DNA from: Burhinus oedicnemus
Lineage: Eukaryota > Chordata > Aves > Charadriiformes > Burhinidae
Direction: 5' to 3'
Length of the DNA: 64,000 nucleotides
Assembly (NCBI GenBank): GCA_008921705.1
Contig: VFFE01009164.1
Span: 2,192,176-2,256,175 of the forward strand
A model generated the notes under the pieces. The model was given only the letters and a program-made list of their open reading frames with translations. It had not been told where the DNA came from and did not search any database. Shown here one piece after another: positions 48,501 to 62,400 of this stretch (within the stretch, counting starts at the first letter, position 1; every line of letters starts with the position of its first letter). Made by a program: the position numbers and the translations under genes.

Positions 48501-51500
48501 ATTAGCATCTCAAATGTTTGTTGTTGCTAATTGCTTCTTGCTTGTTATCCACCAGTGACTTTTGGCTCAACAGTAGATAGGCTATAGAAACAAGCTACAG
48601 GCTTTGAAGATCTATTTAATATTGGAAAGGAAAAATCAGGATGACAGAGTATGAACTAGATCCATAAAAGAAGGTTAAAATGGCAATATTTGGAGTCACT
48701 CTGCTAAATTTTAGGTGCCTTGTGGTGTCTGCACCCCTGAATAAAACACTCCAGTCATTGAACCTATGAATGAGAATCAAAATAGACAATGATGTGTTAA
48801 ATAGGGAGTTGCCAAAGTTATCTAATAGGAAACCTTGATAGCAAGGCTGGGTCTTATACCCTTGCCCTGTCAGAGGGTTTAGATACTCAATGCTGGGTTG
48901 CAGGGACATGTTTTTCTCAGATCAGGTTTCATATCCTGCAGCCCTCTTGTGCACTGAGGTACCTAAGCTACTGCTTTTAGAAACAGAACACTTTGCAGAA
49001 AACAATCCCAGAGTTTTGGGACTGCAGAAAGGAAAATTTGAACCCCTTGGGGCATGGATTGGCACATTCCTCTAAGAGGGAATATTTGGATATAATCCCT
49101 ATTCCAAAACAACTCGGGCATTTAATGTGAAATTCTAGTTAGATAAAATACAAAACTGACACCAAGACCTTCATGTCTCCTCAGCCAGGTCAGCTTCTTC
49201 CTTAGTCTATAAAGTTACTTTTCCAGGCCTACACCACTGCTTCATGAGAATTTTTCTAGCCATGAAGGTATCGTAGGAAAAGAGGTAACATCTCCAATGT
49301 CTCAGCCCACTGTGGTTTTTGAAGAGCTCGGTCTTCTAAGTGTACTTTAAGGTCAGGCCCCTCCTGATCAAGCACAGTCAGGATTGCTCTGCTCAGTTAC
49401 ATAGACTGGACCAAGGAACTGCACTGGTAAAATCTGTAAAAGTCTAAAGACAGGTGGGATTTGTGGATTTCTCTCTTAGACCTACAAAGGTGCTTAAATC
49501 CCAACACAGTCCCACTTCAGGCAATCACGTCCTTTTGTGAATCTCAGCTGAGCTTTCTAAGACTTGCAGCTCTTCTGAGAGCACTGTCTGCAAAGGAGAC
49601 CGTAGAGTTACATGGATAATAACAATACTCAGGATGCTTTGCTGATCTTGGTCTTGATGCTGCTGAAGATTCAGAGTTGAGGCAGTAATCCAGAGCTCTG
49701 GGATTCTTTGGGTATCAGGGGAGATTTTTGACCAAAACTACATATGCCTGAACGAGGACAATACTTGTGAAACAGGGTGGGTAGGTTGAAGGAAACTGAT
49801 AATTTCTGTGTTCTGAGCAGGCATGAACTAGGTGAGCTGAGTCATTTAACGAGTGAGGTATGTATAACTTGGCGGTACATATGAGATGCGTGTGTGCATA
49901 CGTGTGTGGGCAGCACTAAGACAGGTGGGTGGAAAGGTGAGAACTTGATTTCATGAGTGAACAGAGAAGAAATCAGAAAACAGAATGGCTAATTGGAGAG
50001 TTTCTGAACAGCCTTCTCTAGGGACATGAAAGTTTAATAAGTTCTGAGCAGGTTGGACAGATAACACAAATACGGTATTAGCTATATAAAGTAGTAAAAA
50101 TTAAAGTATATGCTAACTTCTTTTTGTAACTTATCAGTTACCACTTAATGGAATTATAGTGGAGAATATCTTGCCCTTGACCTTAATATTCAGTGATTGA
50201 AGATTAGAGCATAGCTCTTGAGAACCAGAAACACAGGCTCCTTCTCAGGATGCTATAGCCCTCCAGGGAGGGACAGCCTCCAGCTGGAGCCACGAATCTG
50301 CCTTGTGGCCATTTACTCAGGTCAGTCCCCAATGACATGAAGCTATGTGCATCAGGAGAAAATGAGTACATGTCAGCCTGTGGTTATTAGTGCAGAAATA
50401 TAAAACTATCTGTAAACAAAAAAAAAAAAAAGCTCCTGGATCCCTGTGTTTTCTAGTACAGTTCAGAGACACCTAGGAGCGTCTTTAATTTTTTTTTTTA
50501 GTATACATGGCTGCAGGAGGATATTCAGATTCCCAGAGACCACAAGGTATGAGCATGCCCTGCATACGTGTGATGGCAGGGAGGTCATAGGACATATAGA
50601 CTCATACAAGCCACTATACTGGTTGTATTTATGTGGAAATGTCTTCTCTCCACCAGGGGATCTTTCTAGGGCTGAGTGTTCCAACTGCTTGTACTCCTGG
50701 AACTGCCTTCTCCATGGGAAGACAGAAGACAGCTTCATAATGCCATACTTTCCTGCTGTCTCTGAAGGCAGAATGAGAACTGCCAAGAGATAGACAGTGA
50801 AAGAGCCAGCTTACTAATTAAAGACCCTTTATTAGGTAGGAATACCTTCTACTTCCAGGCCAATGAGAGACAATTAGGAGCATCCTGAACTCTTTAAATA
50901 CACCAACAGTGACCTGTTTGGGGGAAAGTCCTGATTAAGCTTCTCAGAAACTCCTTATTTCTTCATACACTTGTATATACGCCTGTCTGTCCCTCTGTGT
51001 CATGGATGAGCAAAGATCCATGCATCACAGATGACAAGGTTAGGAAGCCTCTCTTGTGTAGGTCTCTTACCTCCTTGAATGGTCTAGGCTGTGGAATGGC
51101 TTGGAGCAGTTATAAATACTAAGCAATGCTTTGACCATCCTCAGAACTAGGTAAACATATGGGAAATGATCCAGCAGTCACAGGGGCATTTGGCTTGTAC
51201 CTGTTGTGATTTCGTGTTATGGGGGACAGAAGTCAGGCTTTTTTCATTATGTGTGAAAGAGAAATACTGGTTGATAAACTACTGGTTTATCCATAGCAAA
51301 GTATTTGCCTAATAAAAGGACCTTTTAAGTACTAACTAGAATTCTTTTATACAATTTTGTGATGTAATTTTAGTGTATAATCCTTTTATATAATACAGTA
51401 TTTTTGTAGAATTATGGCAGAACTATTAATAAACCTTTAAAAAACAGAAGGAAGAAAGAAAGAGAGAGAGAGCTGGAAAAAAGTGAGAAAAAGCAAGCAA

Positions 51501-54500
51501 GCATATGTCTGCATTGCTCCATAACAGGCAAGAGATTCAGAAATAGGAGAATTTTATTCTTCTAAGTTCAGGACGAGCTTCTGATCAATGCATCACTGTT
51601 CTCTAAGACATGCTGCACTCCAGAAAAGGGCACAAACCCAGCCAAGCCTCTTATTTCCCCCCATTGTATGTTAGTAATAACAATAGCATCAGTAATGGCA
51701 AGCTGATCGATGAAGGCTGTGTTCCTGGGGGGAAAGGCAATGTCTCTGTTAGCCTTGCAGGCGAGGTGGGCAGGCTGTTGTAAATGTAGAGTGTTTGGAT
51801 GGTGTGGCCGGGACGTGCTATCAGCCGGTTTTGCTGGGTCTCTGCTTCCATGTTTCACATACACCCACTCATGTGACCATTCGCAATCATTTAAGCCACC
51901 TATGTCCTGGAGCATGGACACTTGCCTTCAATCTTATGCCAGTGTTCATGGTAAGCTGCACGTACAGCAATGCACCGTTTTATTCATTACATGATACATA
52001 GTTTGTATAAAGAAATGTTTAAATAAGCTGTTATTATCTTGAAATTATCAAACATTGCAAGACACAAAGTGCAAGAAACTCAACACTAGCAACTGCAGCT
52101 GTGACCTTTTAGACTAGCTGATCTGGACAGACTTACACCTGTAGCTGTACATCATCTTTTAGTGTAGACATATCAAGTGAGAGGCAAACATTATGATTTT
52201 TCAAAAATGTATTGTCTGATACTTCGTAAGGTAATAGCATGATGCTGTGTAGTTTCCTTTTAATTCTACAAAAGTGAAGAAGTTACAAATTCAATAAACA
52301 TTGATTGTAAATTAGATTCATGTCAACTGTGATGTCATTAATTGTATTTTTAATAAACCAGTGCTAGACCATGTTCTGTTGTGTGGATACAAAACTACAT
52401 TTTTTGCTGTGCACTAGGCATCACAATTTTCATGTTTATGTGATCTGTGGGATACTTAAGCCAGTCATACTATTGTGGGCAAGTTTTCTTCACAGTCTAC
52501 AGGGCTTCACATGTGCAGAGCTCCAGTGCCCACCAGCTGGGAGTGCAACCCAGAGCCCTGAGTAAGGCCTCTGTGGTCGCTATCCAACGCCATGGAAAAT
52601 GAGCTATTTCAGAATGACATCTCAGAAACCCACTGCATATGTTCTCATCTCTCTTTTGAACAGAAAGGCACCTCATGAGTCCAGCAAATCCAGAATCAGG
52701 TAGAAGCGACGGCTGAGTGGCTACACAGTGGGGAAGAGGTGCCAATACTCTGGAGAGTCTTACCCTTGGAGAGCTCCTGCTCTGAACTCCAGGTTGGGGA
52801 AGACTAGGCTGCCCCAACACTCCTCTGCACATCTGCATTTCCTTCTCTGGGGTCACTGAGAGGAAGGGACATCAGGTATGTGCAAGGTCTCCTGATGGAG
52901 GTGACCAGGAGACGATAACTTGGGGTATGCTGTGGACCCTGCCTTACAATGAAAAGCCATCATGAGTCACTGGATTACAGTTTTGGCTTTACATAACTCT
53001 AACTAATTCTGGTTTTAAGCACCTGAGACCTTTATTGAATACAGGTTAAGATTATCCAGCCTCTTCAGTGCATAAGAAGAGACAGTACTTTGGAATAAAG
53101 TTTAATGTTACTCTTAATTAAATTAGCAATAAAAACTTGCAGTTCCCATTCATAACCTACCTTGTTTCTTTCTTGACAATATTTTACCTCCTGTCTGGCA
53201 TCATAGCTGTAATTGAGAGAACTTAATTTTCAGGTGCCCAGTTCTTTAATATTTATGTCCTTTTAAATGTTCATATTCCACAACCATTCCCATTCAATTC
53301 AACATTATGTAGACTGCATCCGGCTTTCCATATTTCCTCCTACCTCAAAGGCAAGTTTATGCAAAGATATAGCAGATATTTTACTCATATGCAAATAAAA
53401 ACTGTAGGATTATTTAACTTACTTCCATTACATTAGTGGTAAACAAATAATTGGCCCAAACCAGACTGATGCCAGAGAGGCTGGCAGTCAAGCAGATAGA
53501 GCTCTGCTATGGCAGGTCTAGAGAGAAGTGACTGCAAAAGCAGAGAAATCAAACTCTTGACCCTGTAATGTCTATTGAACAGCTTCTCTTCTAAAAGGCT
53601 GTGAGCTCTTCCAGTATTACAGATGCTGAAGATTTCAGGGAGAACCTCTCTAACTGCATCCTTAAAAATTGCAATCCTCCTTCAAATACCCACCTTACTG
53701 TCTTCACAATATTTTTGCTCCTATTTCGCATCAATGGCAAAGCTGTTTATTAACCATCCTATAATTCCCCCTCCTGGCGTGAAGGCTCCTGCAGAAGCTG
53801 TGCTGTGACTGTAGGTATCTCTAAGTGGTGCACTGCAGGCAGGTGGAGGCTTGGTGAGCTCATACTCTGGGTCAGCATGGGGCTGTTCTCCCCCTGGGCA
53901 AAAACAGTTAAGCACACTGCCAAGTGTGACCTGTGAGCTCTCCCTGGGATGAACTACTCTGAACTCCTGAGATGGGAAAGTGTTCTTCGGTTGGTGCCAA
54001 GTATGGCACAATGAGCCCACATCTGCTTGGAGGAAAGGAAGAAATAGCTCATGAATTGACTGAGTAATGTTGAAGTTGCTGAGGAACTGAATGTGGCTGG
54101 AGAAGCTTGAAGTCACCCCAAGCAAATTATTCCACAGATCCCAATCTAAAATATATGAACTTTAGACAAATTCTTCACCTAGTTTTGCTCATAAAATCTT
54201 ATTGATGTCATATAAAATAAATAAAAAGTATAAATTATAAGTTTCATTGTGTCATTTTCACAATTTCACATTGATAATTAGAATTAATTCACTCAGAGTA
54301 TTAGTGGAAAGCAGTATTAGCGCAGCAGGGGTGGGAAATAGTGAAGGTAGAAATGGGAAAAATTCTGCATTGGAATGGAATTTGGCTCACTGCTTTGCAG
54401 CAGGTACGTAAGCCATTCATGCCTGGGACAGCGTTTAATTCAGTGTTTGAACACCTCTTGGCACAACAAGGTCCAAATATTTAAGTTTAAGAAGTAACAG

Positions 54501-56270
54501 CTGTGTTTTTAAAGGTATTAGGGTAGTGAAATCAATGAAAGATGGCTAAAACACCTCTTAATTGGGCGCTTACAGCTTAATAAAAGATATGGGATAACTT
54601 TTTCTTTTGTAAAATGTTTTCAGAGCAATTACAGTATTATTTTTATTCTAACAAGTAAAGAGATTTCAAGGCCAGGTGGAGAGGTGTAATAAGGGATATG
54701 CGAGAGATGCAGACCAAGTGGGGAAAAATATCTCTAACACTTGCTGACTGTTTCATCTGCAGGAAAGAGGGATTGCAGACTGATGGCAGCTGACAGGAGC
54801 CAGAGCTCAGGGATGTGGTATGTGAGTGTCCCAGGAGCCAAAATGTTCTTTGACATCTCTGGCAAAAAATGGCCATCATTATTATGATGTCCTGCATAGC
54901 ACAGATCGTGGAACTTCAAATAACGATCCCAGGATAAGAGACAGTGTCTTTTAAATACAGACTTACTCTTGATTTAAAGAGGGTGAATGAGAATGGATTG
55001 TATCCTTTGATAGTCTGTTGTAGTGGTTAATTATTCTTCCTGTCAAAAATACATCTTTTTTTCTTGTTTGGATGTGTGCTAGTTTCAAAAAGGTGTTTGG
55101 TTTTTATTGTGCAATTAAAACACTGTGAAGAAATCTACAAGGCACTTTAGACAGATAGAAATTCTGAAATTCTTCTTTGTTATAAAACTTTGCAATTGTA
55201 TAATTATGATAAAACTGTTTTTCACCTCTCCCTTTAGCTGGCTTGTAACAATTTTTGAAAGAATTTGGCACTTTCAAGCTATAACTAGGAAGCAAAGTTG
55301 TAGGGCATTTTTATTTCTATAAAACAAATGTAGATTTTATTTTAATTGGGAAAAACTCTTTAAGTTAGTAGGTTATTACCAGCTAAACTGTTATAAGGCC
55401 ACAGTTTTTGCCAATCAAAATGAGAACGCACTGTGTGAGATAAACCATCCCGAGCCAGCCTCAAAATAAAGCTAGTCTCAGAGCCTCACTTCTCAAAGAA
55501 TAAAATGGTGAAAAAATGAAGTTATAACAAGTTAAGACCCATGTGCTGCTGCTGCACTGAGTACAGCATCATGATCTGTGCCTGACCCACCTCTCTGTGG
55601 CCCACAATACCTTTTCCCCACATCCATGATCCTACAGCACATCTCTGGCCATCCCATAGTGTGCCTTTGTTCTCTGTGAGCTCTTGGCAGCGATGCTGCT
55701 GCCAGCCAGCGCACCCCACACACAGCCCGTGGCACCACATGCGGCCGCATCCAGCGCTAAGAAAAGCAGGTGTTCGTAGGGACACTACTTAAGGTTCGGA
55801 AGTAGGCATGAACATCAGCCATGTGTGGTGGTGATGGTGGTGGTTCAGACTAGAGCCTGCAGAAAGGTGGATTAATGTGGGCCCACGTGATGGGAAATAC
55901 ATCTGCCGGCAGTGGCACGGTGTGAGAGGACGTGCTATGGCATCAGCCCCTGCCTTTGGAAGGTTGCAGCTGGGGAGATGCTGAAGTTGTGTGTGCTGTT
56001 TGGTGTTTGTTTATTATTATGGCTTCTCTCACCAAACCCCAGCCTTACGTCCTCAAGTGTATATCCTAACAGATCTCGTGTGAAAGGTCTGTATGTATCT
56101 CCTTTGCTCTTCGCATGCATTATTAGCAATGAGAACTTGCAGCATCTCAGAGGAGAGCAGAACTGTGAATGTAGCAGAATCTTCCTCTCTGGATTAAAAT
56201 GAGATCTGGACATATAGGACACGTAGTTTGGACTAAATGTAGTTTGGACTAAATGTAGTTTGGACTAAAT
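45586..56270. other. Intergenic DNA downstream of PPP1R3A, first part
   Basis: No coding gene was recognised. Old SINE relics are listed near 46.6-46.8 kb. Other phrases such as TTAGGTGCCT (48.71 kb) and AGGTGCTTAAATCCC (49.49 kb) hint at further ancient amniote repeats between 46 and 50 kb, but they are too worn to name. A GAAA/GA-rich purine run lies near 51.45 kb and A-runs near 50.42 kb. Open frames of 100-134 codons occur on both strands without domains or splice support. Confidence 0.5.
46550..46805. mobile_element. tRNA-derived SINE relics, mixed orientation
   Basis: Three tRNA-like stretches are visible. On the plus strand, GTCTAATAGTTAAAGCC with GATTCAGTTCCTAGTTCAA (46.56-46.62 kb) looks like A- and B-box regions. 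On the minus strand, TTTAGCAAATAGAGCATTTA with CCTGTGTTTTGGTCC (46.68-46.73 kb) and AGTAGTCCAATGGTTAAAG with GGGTTTGAATCC (46.73-46.80 kb) look the same. None folds as an intact tRNA, so these are old SINE parts rather than tRNA genes. The family was not identified. Confidence 0.35.
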
Positions 56271-56276
56271 GTAGTT
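56224..56276 (+). repeat. 16-bp tandem repeat, 3.3 copies
   Basis: The unit TAGTTTGGACTAAATG occurs three times without a mismatch (56224-56239, 56240-56255, 56256-56271), followed by a partial fourth copy. The perfect identity points to a recent expansion. It ends about 25 bases before the exon-like acceptor at 56302. Confidence 0.95.
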
Positions 56277-56302
56277 TTTACTGTTCACCTCTTTCCTTGC
56301 AG

Positions 56303-56484
56303 TTGCTCAAGAGATAGCAGAGAAACAACCAGCAGAATGGAAAGCAAAGATCTGCTTGGCCGGACATATTTCTTTAGTGAATCTAAAAAGCTCCTATGAC
56401 AGGTTAGATGCCCATCAGCGCAAGCTCTTCCAGAAAACCGTCAAGTCAAGATATGACTTTAAGCTGGCCAGTGGGAACGAATGA
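56303..56484 (+). other. Exon-like terminal open frame, unidentified
   Basis: A strong acceptor, ACCTCTTTCCTTGCAG|TTGCTC, is followed by 59 open codons to a TGA at 56482-56484. The peptide begins AQEIAEKQPAEWKAK and ends YDFKLASGNE; it is rich in Lys, Ala and Glu and has the look of real coding sequence. An internal donor, GACAG|GTTAGA, lies at 56402. I recognise no family and found no upstream partner exon. It may be the last exon of an unknown gene, a long non-coding RNA exon or a chance frame. Confidence 0.25.
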
Positions 56485-59400
56485 CAGCAGAGCTTGCAAG
56501 TGAAATGTCAGGAAAGAGGCATAACATTTGGCACATTTGTGAAGGTGCCTTGTGATTTTGGGTGCTCGGTTGAAATAGAATATGGGCCAGGCATCTTTGA
56601 CGGGCACAGGAGTTGCTTTTGGAAATATTAGCTGTGATGTCTCACACATGATGTAGTCACGCCATAGTCAACAGGGCACTGTGGGTCATGACATAGCGCA
56701 GAATTTGCACCTGTAATGTTTGCACAGAAGGGTCCACTGCTGTTCTCACACCTGTGTAAATCAAGATCCTTTCCAAGAGTTAGGATGTTGACTTGTATAA
56801 AATTAGGACAAATAAGATCATGCAGTGAATAGCAATTGTAAAATTCTTGAATTATTACAGTTTACACTAGGATATAACAGCATAAATTGAAGCTTGCGTC
56901 ACTGTTTTTAAAGCATTTTGATCTTAGATACTGTAATTGCTACTAATTCCACAGTAAGCCAAGCTAAATGAGAATGAAATTTTCAGATAGTTAGTTTAAA
57001 CGTTAATTTTTCATATATTGTTATTTTTATTTCACAAATTATTGTTGCACCCCGCAATGCTTAGAAACTTATTTTATAAAAGTACTATCTTGTTACTGTG
57101 AGATGTGCTTGTGAGTCACGCCGCAGTGAGAAAAACAATGCTATATTAGGCAGCCTAGCAGCACTGAGGTAGCTATAGAACAGAGCTGTGTCCCAGGCAC
57201 AGCATGAATCTTTAACAAGGCTATCAGTACTCCACCTAGTTATGGCTATAGTTATGGTCACATTAGGAATAATAGCTAAAACTGTACAGTATGTAGCTTC
57301 CAAATCATTATTGCTGATGCTTGTGTACTAGATTTGGCAGAAAGAACACAAATTGAATTTTAAACGTCCAACACGGTCGAGCTGAGTCGTCAGGGGAAAA
57401 AATATTGTTTTTGACCTTGTAAAGTGAGCACATAATTTTCTTATGTGAATTTATTCAAATTCTGCACTTTAAAATAGCATATGTGCACCTATAGTTGCAA
57501 ACTGTAAAAATAAGAATTTAAGAGGAAAATAAGAATGCTTGGTATGCTAAATGACACAAGTTTCTTAGGTCTCATATATTACTTTCACAGTTTCACTACC
57601 ATTAGCCTCAATCCTTTTCAGTCCACCACACCAGAGAAGTGAGGTAGACAAAGTAAGTGAATTCTCCATCATTCAATTCTTTATGTTATTGTGAGGATCA
57701 ATAAATGCCCATTCAAAGGAACTGAGGTCAAGCCACTCATTAATCCTGCCTCCCAGAGATTCTAAAATATGATTTTCTTTTAATCCTGCCTCCTAGAGAT
57801 TCTAAAATATTATTTTCTTTTCTTTCTCATCACCTTTAAAGCATGCAAAATGCAGTTTATGGAAAGTGGGAATAATATAGGAAAGAACTTGGTGGAAGAT
57901 TAAGCAAGTATTTGTATGGGGAAAACTCAGTGTTCATTGAACAAGTCCTCTTGTAATCTGTGGTTGGGCCACTTGTAACACTTTCTATTGGCAATTTCTT
58001 TGCTCTAGGACCTGATTTCTCTCTGTGCTTAGTTGCTTGTTTGGTTTTTTTTTTCAAAAGATTTGTGTTGCTTCACAGACAAAAAAGTGTGTCCTTGAAT
58101 GCAAACAGCATTTGACAACATTTTTTAAATAATAAACTTGGAATATAAACAAAGGAATTATCAATGCATCAGATCAAATTCAATTAAAAGCTGCTCAGAA
58201 CTGTCAAACAGATCAGAATGGCTTTGCTTATGCATCCTGATATTTTTTTCACTCTATAATTTTTATCTTCTGTTACCTGTCTTTTCAGTAAAGAGGGAAC
58301 CACTGCCACTCACATTAGGCTCTAAGGTCCTTGAAACACCAAGGCACAGAGCGACTGTTGCAACTTTTTTGTCACCTGTAACTGAAATGCTTTACCTCGC
58401 GATGCATAATGCAATCCATTTATGCTTTCCCACCTGAACTTTCAGTGCTGGGACTCGCAGCAGCAGGTGCTCCAGCTGTTTGAACAGTACTGTACAGAAC
58501 GGCTATCACGAAGGTCTGCTTCTGTTTGATTTTGTGTTTGTTTTGGCAAACCCCCTAGAGTTAATGTTTGTTACTCTAAAACAACTTTAAAACTTGCTTG
58601 GGAGTGAACCATTCAAGGTATGTACAAACAGATACATATCTGTGCCGGAATACAATTCTGGCTTGGAAACAGGGTAACTACATATGCCTAAGCTAATAAC
58701 CTACCTTGGAATACGAATAAAACAAATTTGATTTGGTTTGCACCCATCTACTCAGATGTGACATTGCCACTCAGATCAGGGTCCACTTGGAATGGCAGAA
58801 AAATAAGTTGTTAACTGAACCCACCTCACCGCACAAAAAGGTGCTCCAGTATGAAGAGAAGAAGGAATCACACAGCTGGGGCTGGAGGGAGAAGGCAACC
58901 TGCCTTTCCAGCAGCAGTTTACTCTAAAGTCAACTGTCAGCATGCAGCCCAACAATCTAATAAAATGTGAGAGATTTAGTGCAATATAACATTATAAGGC
59001 AATAATTTCAAAATAAATGCATAAAAGGCATTAATATGCAATTACTTTCCTCAAAATGAGTATTTTTAAAACCTTCAGGATTCAAGCTTTCCTAGAGGAA
59101 GAATTTACAGGAGTAGCCATGTTTTATGTCTGTGAAAAGTTGGTGAATTTGTATGAAAGTCTAGTCACATACCCTGCATGAGTGATAGAGAAGTATGTAT
59201 AGAGCTTCTTGTCCAGATAATTCATTGCAGAACCAGTCCTATTCTGTAATGTTAATGGGATACTCTACAAGACTACCACTGTATAGGAAACCACTCTTAA
59301 ATCCATTCATCTCCTTTCCATCACAACCACAGGAAGAGAAAGACAATGGCAGGATGGATTTTATGTCTATTCAGTTACATTTTGTACACAAAGAGAATAC

Positions 59401-62400
59401 AAGTATATTGTTAGTCTTGCTCTTTATTAATTGCCTCACTGGCTATTGACTCAAGCTCAGGTGGTATATTTTTCAAAAGCATTAATAACCTCTTTGTGTT
59501 CTAGGCCAGTTTTCCTCAGCCTTTTCAGGATGATGATTCCTTATTTCAAGTCAATGTTACAACCACTCTTCCAACATTTATTGTAGAGTAAGAGTAAAAA
59601 ATGTTTACACAGGGCAATAGCAATAAGCTCGTTTAATCCAGTGTGTGTTGAAAGAATGACTCCATCCATGTCTGAAAACCAACCATAAATGGCACGCCTG
59701 GGTCCTCCATACCCTGCCTGCCCTCATCTGGGACATGACCCACCTGTACCCTAGGAGGTGCCCAGCTTCCCTACCCACACAAGAGATCAAGGCATATGCT
59801 ATGCACCCAGCTCTTGTCCCAGATGAGACAAATGAAGAGATTTGCACCCAGACTGGAGAGCTAGGAAGCGCTACACAGTCCGGTATTTTGGTTTTCCCCA
59901 GAAAAATTTGGTCTCTTAAAGTTGAAGTCCTGTGGGGACTGAAATAGCAAGGAAGGGTCACTTGTGGTGGTTGAGAGGAGCAGATCTCAGGTACCTTGGT
60001 GGTTTTGACACCCTGAGAGTTATTCTGGGACTTCTTTTCTTTGACATGGATTCTAATCATACTTTCAGCTCTTTGCAAACCTACTAATTTTGTAGTCATA
60101 AAGTATCACAGGGTAACAATAATCCAGCACTGCTCCTCCAGGAAGATGGTGGCTGCTGACTGAGGAGGTGTCTGATGTCTGATTCTGCAGTTCTCCCTGT
60201 ACTCACAGAGCCAGCATTTTCTTTGGTAACCACACATACATGGAGGTTCAGTCACAAGTGCAGTGCCTCATTTCTTTGCACCTCAGGCTTCAACTGGCCT
60301 TTTGATTTTGTGGAACCTCATAAATTATTCTCCTCCAGGCCAATACTTCTGGCACCAATTCACTGCAGTCACCTCAGCAAGCCAGAATCTATTTCTGCAC
60401 TTGAATCCTTCTCTCCTTGAAGCCATTACAGGGCAGTTCCGTCACCTGCCAGCCTTTTAAAAGCACAGTAGTTTTAATTCAACACAAAAGCATGTCAGAG
60501 AAGTAACAGCTTTCCATATCTGAAATAATGGGCAGGCAGTGCTTGAGGTTGCATTAATACTCAGATAAAATAGCTGAACAGACTACAGGCACTCTGCTGT
60601 CTGTCCAAGAAGGCAGCTGGGTCCAGCTGAGCTTACTGGTTTTGTTCGTGTTTCTGGATCTTCTCTGGTTCCCGCAGAGCTAGGAGGGAGCTTTGTGGTG
60701 TCATTGTGCATTCAACAATACTTGCCAGGTTGGGCAAACTGCTGGTCCTGAGATAGCTCCTGTGTCCTAATAGCACTGGGCCCAAATTCAAAGTGTCCTT
60801 GCAGGGTAAGTAGAAAGTACTGTGGAGCATGAGAAAAGTTAGTGGAGCAACATGGAATCAGTTCAGGTCCTACCTGGCCAGAGCAAATAAATGTGGTAGG
60901 AGCCAGCTTGATTCCAGGGGGATTGGCTGGGTATTGCTGTGACGTTTCTAAGTGTTTCCAGCTCTGAAAGTGCCTTGCAGGTTTGCATGAGCTCATTCTC
61001 CATGGAGCCAGCTGGCTTTGTTCATTCTATCTCCGAGCCATCAGGAAAGAAGTCAAACCCTTCCTGAACCTGCAAGCCAGGACTGGGAAGGGATGCTCTC
61101 ACTCTGCTGGACCTCAACTGTCATCTGCATCTGGGGCATGGGCAATCCACAGACAAAATCGTATCATGGATACAACTATCTCAAAACAATTTATACACAA
61201 ACATAATTTACTGAATTGTCTTTTATCTTCATGTTCCGATATGCCTAAAGGACTTGAGGTATGGCTGCATGGCCTGTTTTCAGTCTAGTGTTTGCTAGTT
61301 TTCATGCAGCGTATCTGTGGGGCAGAATGTAATTTAATGTCTCCTTAGGCCTTCACCTAGGTAAATGTAGGTGCTTCCTCTTCAGGAAGGTGAGTTTCTG
61401 TGACCTTTCAAAATACTCATTATCATCCGTCTTTGGCAGCTGGATATTTGCCTTTATTTGCCTCGAGCTGCCTTTAGAAACTGGAGCAAGTGTTCTGTGT
61501 TGTGACCACTCAGACAGCAACGTTAGAATTTGCAAGCATCTAGAGATACGTTCGTAATGCTGTGCTCATGGTGTGTTTAAGTGGTCTTGGGTTCTATTAA
61601 CACAAGGGTTTAACATGTATTCAGGAACATTTCACCCAGGCATCCATGTACTTCAAACATCTGCTTTGAATTGGAAACACAACACACAGGGTGTGGCTTT
61701 GAAGGTAATTCCAGTTTTTATCAAGTCAGATGTTTAGTTTAGCACTGTATTACTCTCTGTAAGGGAAATCTAATATGGCACTGTGTAAAACAAATTCAGA
61801 TATGGTGGAAAAGTATATCAGTGTTCCCAAGATAAGGAAAAGTACAGTTTCACGTGCAATATTTGCATTCAGACTTACTCTCTGCCCATGAAATAGCAGA
61901 GGGTCAAAAGACAGATAAAATCTCTTGAAGTGAATAAGTCACAGTTCCCTCTTGATTTTTATCTTCTGCGCGGAAACAGCACCTAAAGTTCATGATATAA
62001 TGTTACGTTACTATAGTGGTTTTGCATGAAAATTGTGCTGTATTAGACTGAATGAAAAGACTGAAAATACCCCTTATTGAATTTCTTACTCTCTGTAACT
62101 GGTACCTACTGAAGAATGGAGTACCAAAAGATAAAATAGAATTGTATTTTACAGAAAATTGCTTGTCTGAAACCAGTTTACTACTATAAAGTTTACTATT
62201 TCAGCAGAGTCTGCATAGTTGCCATGTCAGAGTGATACGTTTCGGAAAACATCAACCAAGCTGGAGTTTGCATTATGTCTCTAGGGGATTTTAGAAACAG
62301 AAAATAAAAATAGATGTAACTTTTTTTCTATTTGATAGGCTTCCTCACATTAGCTGGTTGAAGCATTTTGAAGTAACAGTGAAAAAACAAAAAATTATTA

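Noticed and set aside
51568..51994. Overlapping 117-codon minus and 94-codon plus open frames
   Set aside because: Open in both directions over the same bases, which points to low stop density rather than a gene. Neither matches a family I know.
52497..52856. 119-codon minus-strand open frame
   Set aside because: Locally GC-rich DNA lowers stop frequency. No domain and no supporting splice sites.
53721..54125. 134-codon minus-strand open frame
   Set aside because: Low-complexity-free but unrecognised, with no domain or neighbouring exon. Treated as chance.
58138..58437. 99-codon plus frame with a CTTTTCAG acceptor-like site inside
   Set aside because: The acceptor match is ordinary, the peptide is unrecognised and no partner exon was found.
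59605..60099. 164-codon minus-strand open frame
   Set aside because: No recognisable domain, no splice or promoter support, and an overlapping plus-strand frame. It fits chance in a locally stop-poor stretch.
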